Part shown: in pieces, positions 35,071-44,728 of the stretch
Layout of the letters: every line of letters starts with the position of its first letter
Numbering within the stretch: position 1 is the first letter of the stretch
NCBI GenBank assembly: GCA_965267425.1
Contig: OZ253959.1
Span: 496,001-560,000, forward strand
Reading direction: 5' to 3'
Source of the DNA: G965267425 sp965267425
Lineage (GTDB): Bacteria; Bacteroidota; Bacteroidia; Flavobacteriales_E; Vicingaceae
Length of the DNA: 64,000 nt
The notes under the pieces: model-generated
The model's database searches: none
The model's input: the letters and a program-made list of their open reading frames with translations, nothing else
What the model was told of the DNA's origin: nothing
Program-made: the position numbers and the translations under genes

Positions 35071-36198
35071 CTAAGCGTAAAATTTCTGTTTTAACCACAG
35101 GAATCGGGATTCAATGTATCGATAACTAAATGAACTCAGTAACAATGTAAAAATAAAAATTATTACCGGTTGCCAAAGGAACACTACTTGTTCTGTTTGT
35201 AAAAAATCCGTTTGACGTTGCAAAATGATGAAAGCCGTTATGACAACTCCGTGATAACAATAAAGTCCGTAAGATATTTTTCCAAAGTAATCAAGCCATT
35301 TGTTCTTTCCCAGGGCAACAACCGGCGTTTCATAAAATGCTTGATCTAAGATGACAAAAGCAAAAAGTAACGAGAAGTAAATTCTTGAAAATACATACAT
35401 AAACTCAAAAGTGATGATCTGATGATAAAATGCGATACTGAAGATCAATAGTACATAAAGAGCTAAACGCACCTTTTTGTCAATTTGCAAGAGCCAATGG
35501 AACAATTTCTTTTCATAGAAGGCAATGTAAGCCAGTATTCCACCTAAACCAAAGTTTCCAAATGTGCTTATGGTATTAAATAGCAATTGCCTGTCATTCT
35601 CAACATAGTAGAATCGAAATCCGAGAGAAATCAATATCATGGCTAAACAAACCCAAGGAAATGCCGATTGAATTCGTTTCAACAAAAACGGCCACACCAA
35701 ATAAAATTGTTCTTCAATGGAAATACTCCACAAGAAAACTAGAAAAAACAAAAATTCTTGTCCGTGATAAATGACGTAGAAGTTTACAATGAATAACAGA
35801 AAATTTGAAATAGAGGGCAACTCAGATGATGTGATTCCAACATTTCCAAGTACAAAGTGCCCAAAATATCCAATGAATACAATGAGGAAATAGAGTGGCC
35901 AAACTCTCAGAACTCTGCGAATCAGAAAATTTCGGATGTTTAAATGTTGGGTAAATTTTTTTTCCTCAAAAATGATCCAAGTGATTAAGAAACTGGATAG
36001 AACAAAGAAATATTCCAGTCCCAATACTCCTACTTTGCCCCATGTATAAACACGTTGAAAGACTTCAGAAGATTTAATGGAAACATCATCAGTTACAAAA
36101 CAATGAGCAAGAAAAACAAGGATAAATGCAAAAAAGCGTGAGCCGTTTAAATTCTTGAAATGTCTTTTCTGGTGCAATAATCTGTGATTTAAGGTCAA
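35071..36198 (-). CDS. Acyltransferase family 3 membrane protein (OafA/YrhL-like)
   Basis: 375 residues with about 10 membrane helices. The N-terminal motif FKNLNGSRFFAFILVFLAHCF has the conserved Arg and His used for acyl transfer, and the middle has SIEEQFYLVWPFLL, the family signature. These enzymes usually O-acetylate surface polysaccharide, LPS or peptidoglycan sugars; the acceptor here is unknown. No ATG exists near the start. TTG at 36198, or TTG at 36177 giving MHQKRHFKNLNG, are the candidates. Confidence 0.85.
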   Translation of the reverse strand: MTLNHRLLHQKRHFKNLNGSRFFAFILVFLAHCFVTDDVSIKSSEVFQRVYTWGKVGVLGLEYFFVLSSFLITWIIFEEKKFTQHLNIRNFLIRRVLRVWPLYFLIVFIGYFGHFVLGNVGITSSELPSISNFLLFIVNFYVIYHGQEFLFFLVFLWSISIEEQFYLVWPFLLKRIQSAFPWVCLAMILISLGFRFYYVENDRQLLFNTISTFGNFGLGGILAYIAFYEKKLFHWLLQIDKKVRLALYVLLIFSIAFYHQIITFEFMYVFSRIYFSLLFAFVILDQAFYETPVVALGKNKWLDYFGKISYGLYCYHGVVITAFIILQRQTDFLQTEQVVFLWQPVIIFIFTLLLSSFSYRYIESRFLWLKQKFYA

Positions 36199-36267
36199 AA
36201 AATAAGCAATATTTTAGCCATTATTATGTTATTTTGAAAGTTTGAACATTATTCGGAATTTAATAGC

Positions 36268-37362
36268 ATGCTATACGACATAAGAAAGTGGTCTTGGATA
36301 TGGGTGGTTGCATTGTTTGCCAGTATACATGTTTCTGCACAAACCATTGAAACACGGAAGTATAGCAATGAATTTTTGGCATTAGGTGTAGATGCACGAG
36401 CATTCGCCATGTCAAACTCCATTGTTGCTGGTGTGAATGATGTTTCAGCTGGCTACTGGAACCCTGCTGGTTTAACGCAAATTCAGAAGCCCTATCAACT
36501 TGGATTGATGCATGCTGAATATTTTGCAGGAATTGCAAAATACGATTACGGTGCTTTGGCATTGCGTATTGATGAACAAAGTGTGATGGGACTTTCCATC
36601 ATACGTTTTGCGGTTGATGATATCCCCAATACCACACAGCTGATCCAAAATGGAAACATAGATTACGATAGAATCACCAGTTTTTCGTCTGCGGACTATG
36701 CTTTTCTGTTTAGTTATGCCAGAAAAGCCAATAAAGTTGGATTGAGTTATGGTGGCAATGTTAAGATCATCCGACGTGTTGTAGGTGATTTTGCCAATTC
36801 ATGGGGATTTGGTTTTGATTTGGGTACACAATATGCCACCAACAATTGGAAATTTGGTGCCATGTTCAGAGATGTGACAACCACTTTTAACGCCTGGAAT
36901 TTTACGCTGGACGACGAAACGATTGCCGTGTATGAGGCAACAGGAAACGAAATCCCTACAAGTACCATCGAAGTTACCCTTCCCAAGTTAATTCTTGGCG
37001 CGGGAAGAGTATTTCCAATTGGAGAGAAATTCACACTTTTTGGAGAAGTTAATTTCGATGTAACATTCGACGGAAAAAGAAATGTGCCTATCAAATCTGA
37101 ATTTGCCAGTGTCGATCCTCATGCAGGGTTGGAAATTGGTTTCATCAACATGATATTCTTAAGAGGTGGCGTAGGTAATTTTCAACAAGTAACGGCAATT
37201 GATGGAATTAATTCAACAACCTTTCAACCAAATTTTGGGATTGGTCTGAAATACAAGAGCATATCTCTGGATTATGCACTTACAGATATTGGAGACAATT
37301 CAATAGCGCTCTATTCCAATGTTTTTTCATTGAAGGTTGATATTAATCGAAATGAAAAGTGA
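36268..37362 (+). CDS. PorV/PorQ-family outer membrane protein (PorV2-like)
   Basis: 364 residues with a signal peptide (WIWVVALFASIHVSAQ, about 10-25) and a FadL-like barrel. The N-terminal motif LALGVDARAFAMSNSIVAGVNDVSAGYWNPAGL (about 39-71) is the hallmark of the PorV/PorQ family. The C-terminus ends in a barrel strand (VFSLKVDINRNEK). PorV shuttles T9SS cargo to the PorU sortase. This copy is paired with a long C25 peptidase, so it could be a second PorV-like protein (PorV2 type). It overlaps the next gene's start by 4 bp (ATGA). Confidence 0.82.
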   Translation: MLYDIRKWSWIWVVALFASIHVSAQTIETRKYSNEFLALGVDARAFAMSNSIVAGVNDVSAGYWNPAGLTQIQKPYQLGLMHAEYFAGIAKYDYGALALRIDEQSVMGLSIIRFAVDDIPNTTQLIQNGNIDYDRITSFSSADYAFLFSYARKANKVGLSYGGNVKIIRRVVGDFANSWGFGFDLGTQYATNNWKFGAMFRDVTTTFNAWNFTLDDETIAVYEATGNEIPTSTIEVTLPKLILGAGRVFPIGEKFTLFGEVNFDVTFDGKRNVPIKSEFASVDPHAGLEIGFINMIFLRGGVGNFQQVTAIDGINSTTFQPNFGIGLKYKSISLDYALTDIGDNSIALYSNVFSLKVDINRNEK

Positions 37363-40300
37363 AGCATGTAATATGCATTAGTCTTTTGTTTTTCAATGTA
37401 ATCGCTTTTGGTCAAACATCTGCCAATCAGTGGATTGACTATTCCTTACCACACTATAAGTTTAAAATAACGGATGATGGGGTCTACCGCATCAATCAAT
37501 CGGACTTGGTAAACGCCGGTATCAGTGTGGGCTCGTTAGATCCACGAACGATTCAAATTTTTGGCAGAGGAGAGGAATTAGCACTTCATGTACAAGGAGA
37601 ATCAGACGGTTCATTTGACTCCAATGACTTTATTGAATTTTATGCTCAAAAAAATGATGGTTGGTTTGATGACGAATTATATGATGGGGCAGCAAATAAT
37701 GCCAACCCATATTATAGCCTAATCACGGATACCGCCGTTTATTTTTTGACCTGGGGAACTACCGGAACAGCCAAGCGATTAACGCCGGAAACTGACGTTA
37801 ACTATGGCGCTTATGCTTCATCGGATTTTTTTTACAATGAATCAGTAGTAGAGTTCCATTCCAATTATTTTGATGGAAAAACGAGTATAGGTGGTGCCAC
37901 TGATCCCGATTATCACCCAACTGAGGGCTGGTTTGATGCCAGTTGGGGAATTGGAGGAACCAGAACCCGATATGTAACCACCAGAAAGGTATTCAGTACC
38001 GGACCAGATGCCACCATTGAATGGGTGGTACTTGGAGCGTCAGATTACGCTTCACTTGTCATGGATCATCATTTGAGGGTGTCTTTTACAGGAGTGACTT
38101 TTGACACCATTTATGGTGGATATCAGCTCATCCGCAAAAATTTTCAAGTGGCCCCTTCGCAGCTGAGTAACTCCAATATTTTTCAATTTCGAAGCATTAA
38201 TGATTTGGGATCTGTGGTTGATCGAAATACTGTTGCACACATTCGAATAAAATATCCTCATCGTGCAGATTTGGACAATAAAGTGGATTATTGGTTAGAA
38301 GTTCCTGATCACAGTTCGCAGTCAAAAACCTATTACGATTTCATCAATTTTAACAACTCAGGAACGGCCTGGTTATACGATCTCACCAATGACAAACGGG
38401 TGGTGGTTACCTCTACTTCTGGAAATCATGAAGTACTCATTCCGAATGGCGGGACCAATAAAAAATGCTACATTTTTTCTCCAAGTGCCATTCAATCCAT
38501 TTCCGGATTACGACCTTGTGGTTCCAACGGTATGTTTACCAATTATACATCGAGTACCTTTGAATCTGAGTTTCTCATTTTTGCTCCGAACGAATTTAGC
38601 TTTGAAGCCCAAGCCTATTCTTCTTACAGAACACTTTCAGGGCATTCGTCTGTAATTTTTTCAATGGAAGAAATTTACGACCAGTTTGCTTATGGAATCA
38701 TCAAGCATCCTCTATCGATACGAAACGTTTGTGAAGAGTTATTTACTGCTTGGAACCAACCTCCTTCGTTTATGATGCTTCTTGGAAAATCAGTGAAAGC
38801 CAAATTACATAGAAAAGATCCTGGGGCATATGCCATGACCAAAGTCCCTTCATATGGAAATCCCGCGAGTGATATATTATTTACGGCCGGATTAAACGGA
38901 ACCATACTTGAACCGGCTATTGCTACAGGAAGAGTCAGTGCAACCACAGGCGATGAGGTGACTTGGTACCTTGAAAAATTGAAAGAATACGAAGCTAATG
39001 ATCCGCAACCATGGATGAAAAATATCTTACATTTCGCAGGCGGTGGCAATGAAAAAGAAGCTGATCGGTTTTCGAGTTATTTAAATACCTACGAATCCAT
39101 TCTTGAAGACACCTCTTTTGGAGGAACTACTTTTACGTTCAGAAAGAGTACAACGGATCCCATTCAAACTAATCTATCTGATTCCATCACTTTACTAATT
39201 AATGATGGATGTTCGTTTATGACCTTTTTTGGTCATGCCTCAACCACAGGTGGTTTTGATCAGAACATTGATGATCCGTCAACCTATGAAAACAAAGGTA
39301 AATACCCATTGTTGGTAGGGAATTCATGCTTTACCGGAGACATCCACACGGATTCTAAATTGAGTACCAGTGAGACTTTTGTGTTGATCAAAGATAAAGG
39401 AGTAATAGGATTTTTAGCTTCGGTTGATTTGGGATTTGAATCAGTATTACACCAGTATTCTACCGAGCTGTTCAGAAACATAGGTCAGTTGAATTATGGA
39501 GGATTTTTAGGAGAAAGCATTCAAAATACCATTTTTGAAATTCAAGGAGATGGAAGCAACGAGTTGGTTCGAGGAGTTTGCCTTCAAATGACCTTGCACG
39601 GAGATCCAGCATTAAAAATTAATTTTCAAGAATTACCTGATTATTCGATTGTTGTAGAAGACATCGTATTTGATCCTGCGGAAGTGAGCACAGAAAGAGA
39701 CTCTTTTGAGCTTATCGCTACCATTTACAATTATGGAAAGGCCGTGGGTACAGACTTGGTGGTGGAAATAGAACGAGACTTTCCGGAGTCTTCTACAGCT
39801 GATACCGTGTATCAATTCATTGTTCCTGCAGTTAAGTACAGACATGAATTACGCGTGAAAATGCCAACGGATCCAATCAACGGTCCGGGGTTCAATTTTT
39901 TCAAAGTTCGTCTTGACCCTTCAAGTTTTTATCAAGAATTGTCCAAAACAAATAACGAAGCTTCTACCGTTTTGTTTATTCGTTCTGGAAACCTTGTTCC
40001 CGTATTACCCTATAATTATGCCCTGATTCCAGATGAAGATCCTGAGTTGATTTCTTCAACCGGATACGCATTTGAAGATCCTCAGGAATATATCATGCAA
40101 ATAGACACAACTGATTTGTTCAATAGCCCGGCATTGGAAGAACGACGATCGGTACATGATGGAGGTGTGGTAAAATGGAAGCCGCAATTGACGTCCAGTA
40201 TGAGTGATAGCTCGGTTTATTTCTGGAGGGTGGCAAAGTACGAAACCGATCCGGATGACATTAAATGGAAAGAGCATTCGTTTCAATACATCCCTGGAAA

Positions 40301-42341
40301 ACGCGGATGGAGCCAGGATCATTTCTTTCAATGGAAAGAGAATGAATATGAATTTCTAGACTATAATCGAACAATCAGACAGTCCAACTTTGTTGAGTCC
40401 ATGAAAAAATTGGTTTGTCAAACCATCTCAACCGTTACTATTTCCAATTTGTTTTCCGTTTTATACCGCATTGATTCTGATCTGAAGGAACAGGGAGGAT
40501 GTGGTTTAGGGCCTGCCATACATATTGCGGTGATGGATTCACTGCGATTTGAACCCTGGGGTACTCCATTTCAAGGACAAAATGCAGATAAAGATTTTGG
40601 CCAACTCAATAAAAATGGGAATTGTGGGAAAAACCGCGTGCAGCAATTTTTCATATTTAATGCCAACAACAGTAGTCATTTGGCGGGACTGAAAGATATG
40701 TTGAACAATGCAGTTCCCAATGGGGACTATATTCTTGCATGGACATGGGTAAGAAATGATTTTTCTGATTGGGATGCTATAGATCCCGGAATGAGACAGG
40801 TGTTTGTAAACTTAGGTGCTGATACCATCAACCAAATCACAAATGACTCTGTTCCTTATATCTTTTTTGTGAAAAAGGGAGATCCATCTACAGCCATGGA
40901 AGTTGTTGGAACGGCTTTTGATCAACTCATTATGCTGGAAGGTGATTTGGTAAATAATTCAACTTATGGTGGAATAGGTTCGGTTGAAATCGGACCTGCT
41001 TCCGAATGGGATTCACTTCATTTCAGGCACTACAGTACCTCTAACCCTCAGTCCGATCATCTCGTAGTCAATGTAAATGGAATTGATGCTGGAGGTGTAG
41101 AAACCAATATAATTCAAGATATTCCGAAAACACAAAAAGAGTCATACATTGGAAATCAGGTCAATGCCAGTATGTATCCTAAATTGACCCTTTCTACATT
41201 CATTCAGGACGATTCTTTGCAGACTGCTGCTCAAATGGATAGATGGCAGGTAACTTATGAAGGTGTTATGGAGCTGGCATTGGATCCCTCAAGTCATTAT
41301 GAATTCTATAATGATACTGTTCAGGAAGGAGAAAATTTGAGGGTTGAACTGGCCATTCAGAACATTAGTGAATATGATGCTGACAGTGTGTTAATTGATT
41401 ATTCCATCATTGACAATCAACGCAACCTCAAGAATCTCAATGCAATTTACCATGCACCTATTGCCGCAGGCGAGACAATTACCATCGATTTTGAGTTTTG
41501 GAGCATTGGTTTAAGTGGTGAAAATTCACTGTTGATAGATGTAAATCCAAATTTTGAACAACCTGAACAAACTCGATTCAATAACATAGGTCAAATTCCT
41601 TTTTATGTCATTCGGGATAATGTCAATCCTTTATTGGATGTAACGTTTGACGGACTGCATATTGTCGATGGTGAGATTGTTAGTGCCAAACCTGAAATCC
41701 TGATTCAAGTTGCGGATGACAATCCATTCCTTATTATGGATGACACCTCTGATGTTGTTGTTTATTTCACCGATCCTGACGGAATTGAAACACGATCTTA
41801 TTTTGTTACAGGTGGACAAGACAATATGGTTTTTGTGCCGGGAAGTTCAGGATCAAACAAAACTCGAGTCATTGCAAATCCTCAATTCGATCAAGATGGA
41901 ACATATGGATTGAGAGTTCAAGCCACCGACAGATCGAAAAATAGTTCTGGCACAAATGATTACTTCATCAATTTTGAGGTCATCAATAAAAGTACCATCA
42001 CTCATTTGTTGAATTACCCGAATCCATTTTCAACATCAACCCAATTTGTTTTTACACTTACCGGAAGTCAAATTCCAGACAACCTGATGATTCAGATAAT
42101 GACCATTAGCGGAAAGCTGGTAAAGACCATTTACATGGATGATCTGGGTCCTATTCGGGTAGGAAGAAACATTACCGATTACCGTTGGGATGGTAGGGAT
42201 GAATTTGGCGATAAGCTAGCAAATGGGGTTTATTTATATACCGTCACCACCCGTTTGAATGGTGGAGAAATTGAGCACAGAAGTACCAATGCTGATAAAT
42301 ACTTCAAAAAAGAGTTTGGTAAGATGTATATCTTGAGGTAA
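37359..42341 (+). CDS. Giant C25-family cysteine peptidase, PorU-like T9SS sortase homologue
   Basis: 1660 residues, longer than typical PorU (about 1100-1300). Signal peptide 1-19 (ISLLFFNVIAFGQ). An N-terminal beta domain is followed by a gingipain-type C25 catalytic domain at about 430-770. The presumed catalytic pair is intact: His626 in FFGHAST and Cys657 in GNSCFTGDIH. Several Ig/CARDB-like repeats follow (for example IVVEDIVFDPAEVSTE). The C-terminal 90 residues are a FlgD-Ig-like sorting-type domain (LLNYPNPFSTSTQFVFTL, ending GKMYILR). Co-translated with the PorV-like gene. It may be a PorU2-type sortase or a protease cargo of its own. Its stop abuts the convergent regulator's stop with no gap. 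Confidence 0.8.
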   Translation: MKHVICISLLFFNVIAFGQTSANQWIDYSLPHYKFKITDDGVYRINQSDLVNAGISVGSLDPRTIQIFGRGEELALHVQGESDGSFDSNDFIEFYAQKNDGWFDDELYDGAANNANPYYSLITDTAVYFLTWGTTGTAKRLTPETDVNYGAYASSDFFYNESVVEFHSNYFDGKTSIGGATDPDYHPTEGWFDASWGIGGTRTRYVTTRKVFSTGPDATIEWVVLGASDYASLVMDHHLRVSFTGVTFDTIYGGYQLIRKNFQVAPSQLSNSNIFQFRSINDLGSVVDRNTVAHIRIKYPHRADLDNKVDYWLEVPDHSSQSKTYYDFINFNNSGTAWLYDLTNDKRVVVTSTSGNHEVLIPNGGTNKKCYIFSPSAIQSISGLRPCGSNGMFTNYTSSTFESEFLIFAPNEFSFEAQAYSSYRTLSGHSSVIFSMEEIYDQFAYGIIKHPLSIRNVCEELFTAWNQPPSFMMLLGKSVKAKLHRKDPGAYAMTKVPSYGNPASDILFTAGLNGTILEPAIATGRVSATTGDEVTWYLEKLKEYEANDPQPWMKNILHFAGGGNEKEADRFSSYLNTYESILEDTSFGGTTFTFRKSTTDPIQTNLSDSITLLINDGCSFMTFFGHASTTGGFDQNIDDPSTYENKGKYPLLVGNSCFTGDIHTDSKLSTSETFVLIKDKGVIGFLASVDLGFESVLHQYSTELFRNIGQLNYGGFLGESIQNTIFEIQGDGSNELVRGVCLQMTLHGDPALKINFQELPDYSIVVEDIVFDPAEVSTERDSFELIATIYNYGKAVGTDLVVEIERDFPESSTADTVYQFIVPAVKYRHELRVKMPTDPINGPGFNFFKVRLDPSSFYQELSKTNNEASTVLFIRSGNLVPVLPYNYALIPDEDPELISSTGYAFEDPQEYIMQIDTTDLFNSPALEERRSVHDGGVVKWKPQLTSSMSDSSVYFWRVAKYETDPDDIKWKEHSFQYIPGKRGWSQDHFFQWKENEYEFLDYNRTIRQSNFVESMKKLVCQTISTVTISNLFSVLYRIDSDLKEQGGCGLGPAIHIAVMDSLRFEPWGTPFQGQNADKDFGQLNKNGNCGKNRVQQFFIFNANNSSHLAGLKDMLNNAVPNGDYILAWTWVRNDFSDWDAIDPGMRQVFVNLGADTINQITNDSVPYIFFVKKGDPSTAMEVVGTAFDQLIMLEGDLVNNSTYGGIGSVEIGPASEWDSLHFRHYSTSNPQSDHLVVNVNGIDAGGVETNIIQDIPKTQKESYIGNQVNASMYPKLTLSTFIQDDSLQTAAQMDRWQVTYEGVMELALDPSSHYEFYNDTVQEGENLRVELAIQNISEYDADSVLIDYSIIDNQRNLKNLNAIYHAPIAAGETITIDFEFWSIGLSGENSLLIDVNPNFEQPEQTRFNNIGQIPFYVIRDNVNPLLDVTFDGLHIVDGEIVSAKPEILIQVADDNPFLIMDDTSDVVVYFTDPDGIETRSYFVTGGQDNMVFVPGSSGSNKTRVIANPQFDQDGTYGLRVQATDRSKNSSGTNDYFINFEVINKSTITHLLNYPNPFSTSTQFVFTLTGSQIPDNLMIQIMTISGKLVKTIYMDDLGPIRVGRNITDYRWDGRDEFGDKLANGVYLYTVTTRLNGGEIEHRSTNADKYFKKEFGKMYILR

Positions 42342-42989
42342 TTAATCGTCCATCAAATTATTTTGTGCTGCGTACAATGCTAATCCAACAATAGACTTCA
42401 CCTGCAACGCCCTCATCATTTTTTGCCGTCTTGCCTCTACGGCCTTTTGAGAGATAAATAATTTTTCACCGATTTCTTTTGACGTATATTCCTTGCAAAT
42501 CAGATTGAGAATTTTTTTGTCCGTATCGTCAAACTCAACTATACTTTTTCCCAAGTGATCCGTTTGATTGGTCACCTTATGATACAACGCAAGTGAAATT
42601 TTCTGATTAAAGTACATTTCTCCATTCATAATTTGCTCGATGGCAAGCACCAGCTCTTCAGAAGAATCGTCCTTCATCAAATAGCCATTGATTCGCAATC
42701 GTATCAGTTTGAGCATCAAGGACTCATCTCGAAATGATGTGAGAATCAGAATTTTAATGCCAGGATATTCCTTCTTGATACGTTTTGTGGCCTGCACACC
42801 ATTCATCCCCTCCATATTGATATCCATAATGATCAAATCCGGAGTGACGTCTTTCAATCCTTCTAACAATTCAATTCCATTGGCAGCGTCGATAACCACT
42901 TTGGCATCTAGACTGTTTTCAATGAGCGTTGCCAAACTCTTTCGAACAATATGATGATCCTCTGCAAGGGCTATTTTAAGTGATTTCAT
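42342..42989 (-). CDS. NarL/FixJ-type response regulator
   Basis: 215 residues. The receiver domain (1-120) has the acidic pair AEDHH, phosphoacceptor Asp56 in LIIMDINMEGMNG, Thr in ILTSF and Lys in LMKDDSSEE. The LuxR-type HTH (about 150-210) has KKILNLICKEYTSKEIGEKLFISQKAVEARRQKMM. It should be the DNA-binding output of the histidine kinase encoded just upstream. A longer frame to 43016 exists; the ATG at 42989 begins MKSLKIALAED and is preferred, giving a 14-bp overlap with the kinase gene. Confidence 0.93.
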   Translation of the reverse strand: MKSLKIALAEDHHIVRKSLATLIENSLDAKVVIDAANGIELLEGLKDVTPDLIIMDINMEGMNGVQATKRIKKEYPGIKILILTSFRDESLMLKLIRLRINGYLMKDDSSEELVLAIEQIMNGEMYFNQKISLALYHKVTNQTDHLGKSIVEFDDTDKKILNLICKEYTSKEIGEKLFISQKAVEARRQKMMRALQVKSIVGLALYAAQNNLMDD

Positions 42990-43803
42990 TGGAGTTAGAT
43001 TCTTCGATTGGAACACTAAAAGAAGTTTTATTCATTTGGTTGATCCTTTCAAAATGCACCTTCGAATTTAACATTTCCAGTCTGGCCTCCATGCTTTTTA
43101 GTCCCAATCCGGAGCTTTCATTTTTGCTTTGCTCAAAATCAAAAGCAATTCCATTGTCTGATATGACAACTTGTAGGTTGCCGTTTTTAATGTCCACATC
43201 TACGGATATTTGACTTGCTTGGGAATGTTTTATTCCATTTTGTAACCACTCTTTTATAATTCTGAACAACGACAATTCAGATTTTGTAGAGATTTCTGTT
43301 CTACTAACCTGACTATCAAAAGAAATGTCTATGTCAGAATGTTTTTGAAGAGATGATATGAGATCTCTCAACGCTTGAAGCAGTCCTGAATGCACCAATC
43401 CGGGAGGTAACAAATCATGTGAAATTTGACGTGCTAATTCGGCCATTTGTTTGGTGATATTTTTGTTTTCTTCGGCCATTTTTATGAGCTCTTCAGATTG
43501 CTTGGAATCGTTTAAACTTTTAACCAAATGGCCATTATTGAGGTTTAGCAGAGTGGTAAGTGATCCAAATTCGTCATGTAAATCATTGGCAATGCGTTTT
43601 TGTTCTTTTTCCTGAGCATCAATGATGGATTCCATCATTGCTTTTTGCTGTTGAATCTTAAACTCTTGCAATTTGCTTTTCTCTGCCAAAATGCGCTTTT
43701 GATGCATGATAAGAAAAAACACCAGTACCATTGCCAATAAGAACAAGGCAAGGCTACCAAAGATTATGAAGTTGGAGAAATCCTGAACTTGCGTGCTTTC
43801 CAT
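42976..43803 (-). CDS. Sensor histidine kinase, NarX/LiaS type (HisKA_3)
   Basis: 275 residues. One N-terminal membrane helix (about 12-33), a coiled-coil linker with heptad-like EKSKLQEFKIQQQKAMM, then a HisKA_3 dimerisation domain with phosphoacceptor His76 in RIANDLHDEFGSLT. The HATPase domain has N-box EWLQNGIKHSQAS, G1 DNGIAFDF and G2 SGLGLKSMEAR. It has no extracellular sensor of its own, so sensing may be done by the polytopic membrane protein whose gene overlaps it by 40 bp. The downstream gene is the cognate regulator. Confidence 0.9.
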   Translation of the reverse strand: MESTQVQDFSNFIIFGSLALFLLAMVLVFFLIMHQKRILAEKSKLQEFKIQQQKAMMESIIDAQEKEQKRIANDLHDEFGSLTTLLNLNNGHLVKSLNDSKQSEELIKMAEENKNITKQMAELARQISHDLLPPGLVHSGLLQALRDLISSLQKHSDIDISFDSQVSRTEISTKSELSLFRIIKEWLQNGIKHSQASQISVDVDIKNGNLQVVISDNGIAFDFEQSKNESSGLGLKSMEARLEMLNSKVHFERINQMNKTSFSVPIEESNSNEIT

Positions 43804-44417
43804 AACGTAATGGTCAAACAGATGTTTAAGATAATATTAACCACGGAATGAATGTCATACAGATTAAAGGTGAGTGTAAGTCCTTCTCTGTAATAGTCTC
43901 TCATTAACCAATGAACAAAAAAACTACCAGCATGATAAATGAACATTCCAGAAGCAAACCAGAAGGCAGGTATAGATAACAATGAAGAGCTAATATTTTG
44001 TTCGATGAGCTCAAAGAAATAGAGAATGCATAATAACATTGTATATATTCCTACCAAAACATAGGTATAGGTGTTTTCAATGAACAAACCCTGAATAAAA
44101 AAAAAGTTGATTACACTGAAAACACCTATTGAGTAAGCAAAAACTTTATTGATAAATAGAAACGAATTTTTATTTAAAAGGTCATTAAATATGAATGCAC
44201 ACATGATGATTTGAAACATGAATAGAATGTTCAAATTGAACATCGATTCAATGTAAAATTTCCCCAAAATCACGATAGTCAGTTCCGTGATTCCAGCAAT
44301 CAACACAAATAGTGCAATATACCTCAAATGTCTAATTTGATTTTTTAGAAAGAAGAGGGATAGTAATGCCGGTAAAAAAAGTGAATTGCTTGATAGCTCT
44401 GTGAGCATACCTATCAA
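43764..44417 (-). CDS. Polytopic membrane protein, likely sensor partner of the histidine kinase
   Basis: 217 residues with six or seven membrane helices and almost no soluble loops (LPALLSLFFLKNQIRHLRYIALFVLIAGITELTIVIL and so on). The layout resembles the membrane part of 7TM-type bacterial receptors. It has no recognised catalytic motif. It overlaps the kinase gene by 40 bp and the 104-residue gene by 4 bp, so the four genes form one translation-coupled operon. The idea that it senses or relays a signal to the single-helix kinase is an inference from that context. Confidence 0.65.
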   Translation of the reverse strand: MIGMLTELSSNSLFLPALLSLFFLKNQIRHLRYIALFVLIAGITELTIVILGKFYIESMFNLNILFMFQIIMCAFIFNDLLNKNSFLFINKVFAYSIGVFSVINFFFIQGLFIENTYTYVLVGIYTMLLCILYFFELIEQNISSSLLSIPAFWFASGMFIYHAGSFFVHWLMRDYYREGLTLTFNLYDIHSVVNIILNICLTITLWKARKFRISPTS

Positions 44418-44728
44418 TCAGAATTTAGGTCATTGTCAACTCCACAAATAGTTGGACATAATTTGCCCCCGTTTACAATTACGCCATGTACCATATCATT
44501 TTCATCGGCCTTTGCTCCGACTAAAACTGCACAATTATCGCTATTGTCATTTATACCAAAATAAATACGAATGCCTTCGCAATTCGGTTGGTTCAGAATG
44601 TCATTAATATTGTCTTTGCCAATAAAGACCCCTTTTTTTAAAGTTGAATAGGTATCTCGCCAGGTTTTAGTATAATCACCGGCTTTACTAAGTGAAATGT
44701 GATCACCTTCGGTTCCATTAAATGCCAT
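44414..44728 (-). CDS. Small soluble Bacteroidota protein heading a two-component operon
   Basis: 104 residues, no signal peptide, no membrane helix. It begins MAFNGTEGDHISLSKAGDYTKTW and has FIGKDNINDILNQPNCEGIRIYFGINDN, AVLVGAKADENDM and a C-terminal CPTICGVDNDLNSD with two cysteines. I recognise the pattern as a small protein seen in Bacteroidota, often near membrane and two-component genes, but no function is known to me. The start is the ATG at 44728. It is the first gene of the leftward four-gene operon and may encode a ligand, cargo or modulator of that system. Confidence 0.65.
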   Translation of the reverse strand: MAFNGTEGDHISLSKAGDYTKTWRDTYSTLKKGVFIGKDNINDILNQPNCEGIRIYFGINDNSDNCAVLVGAKADENDMVHGVIVNGGKLCPTICGVDNDLNSD

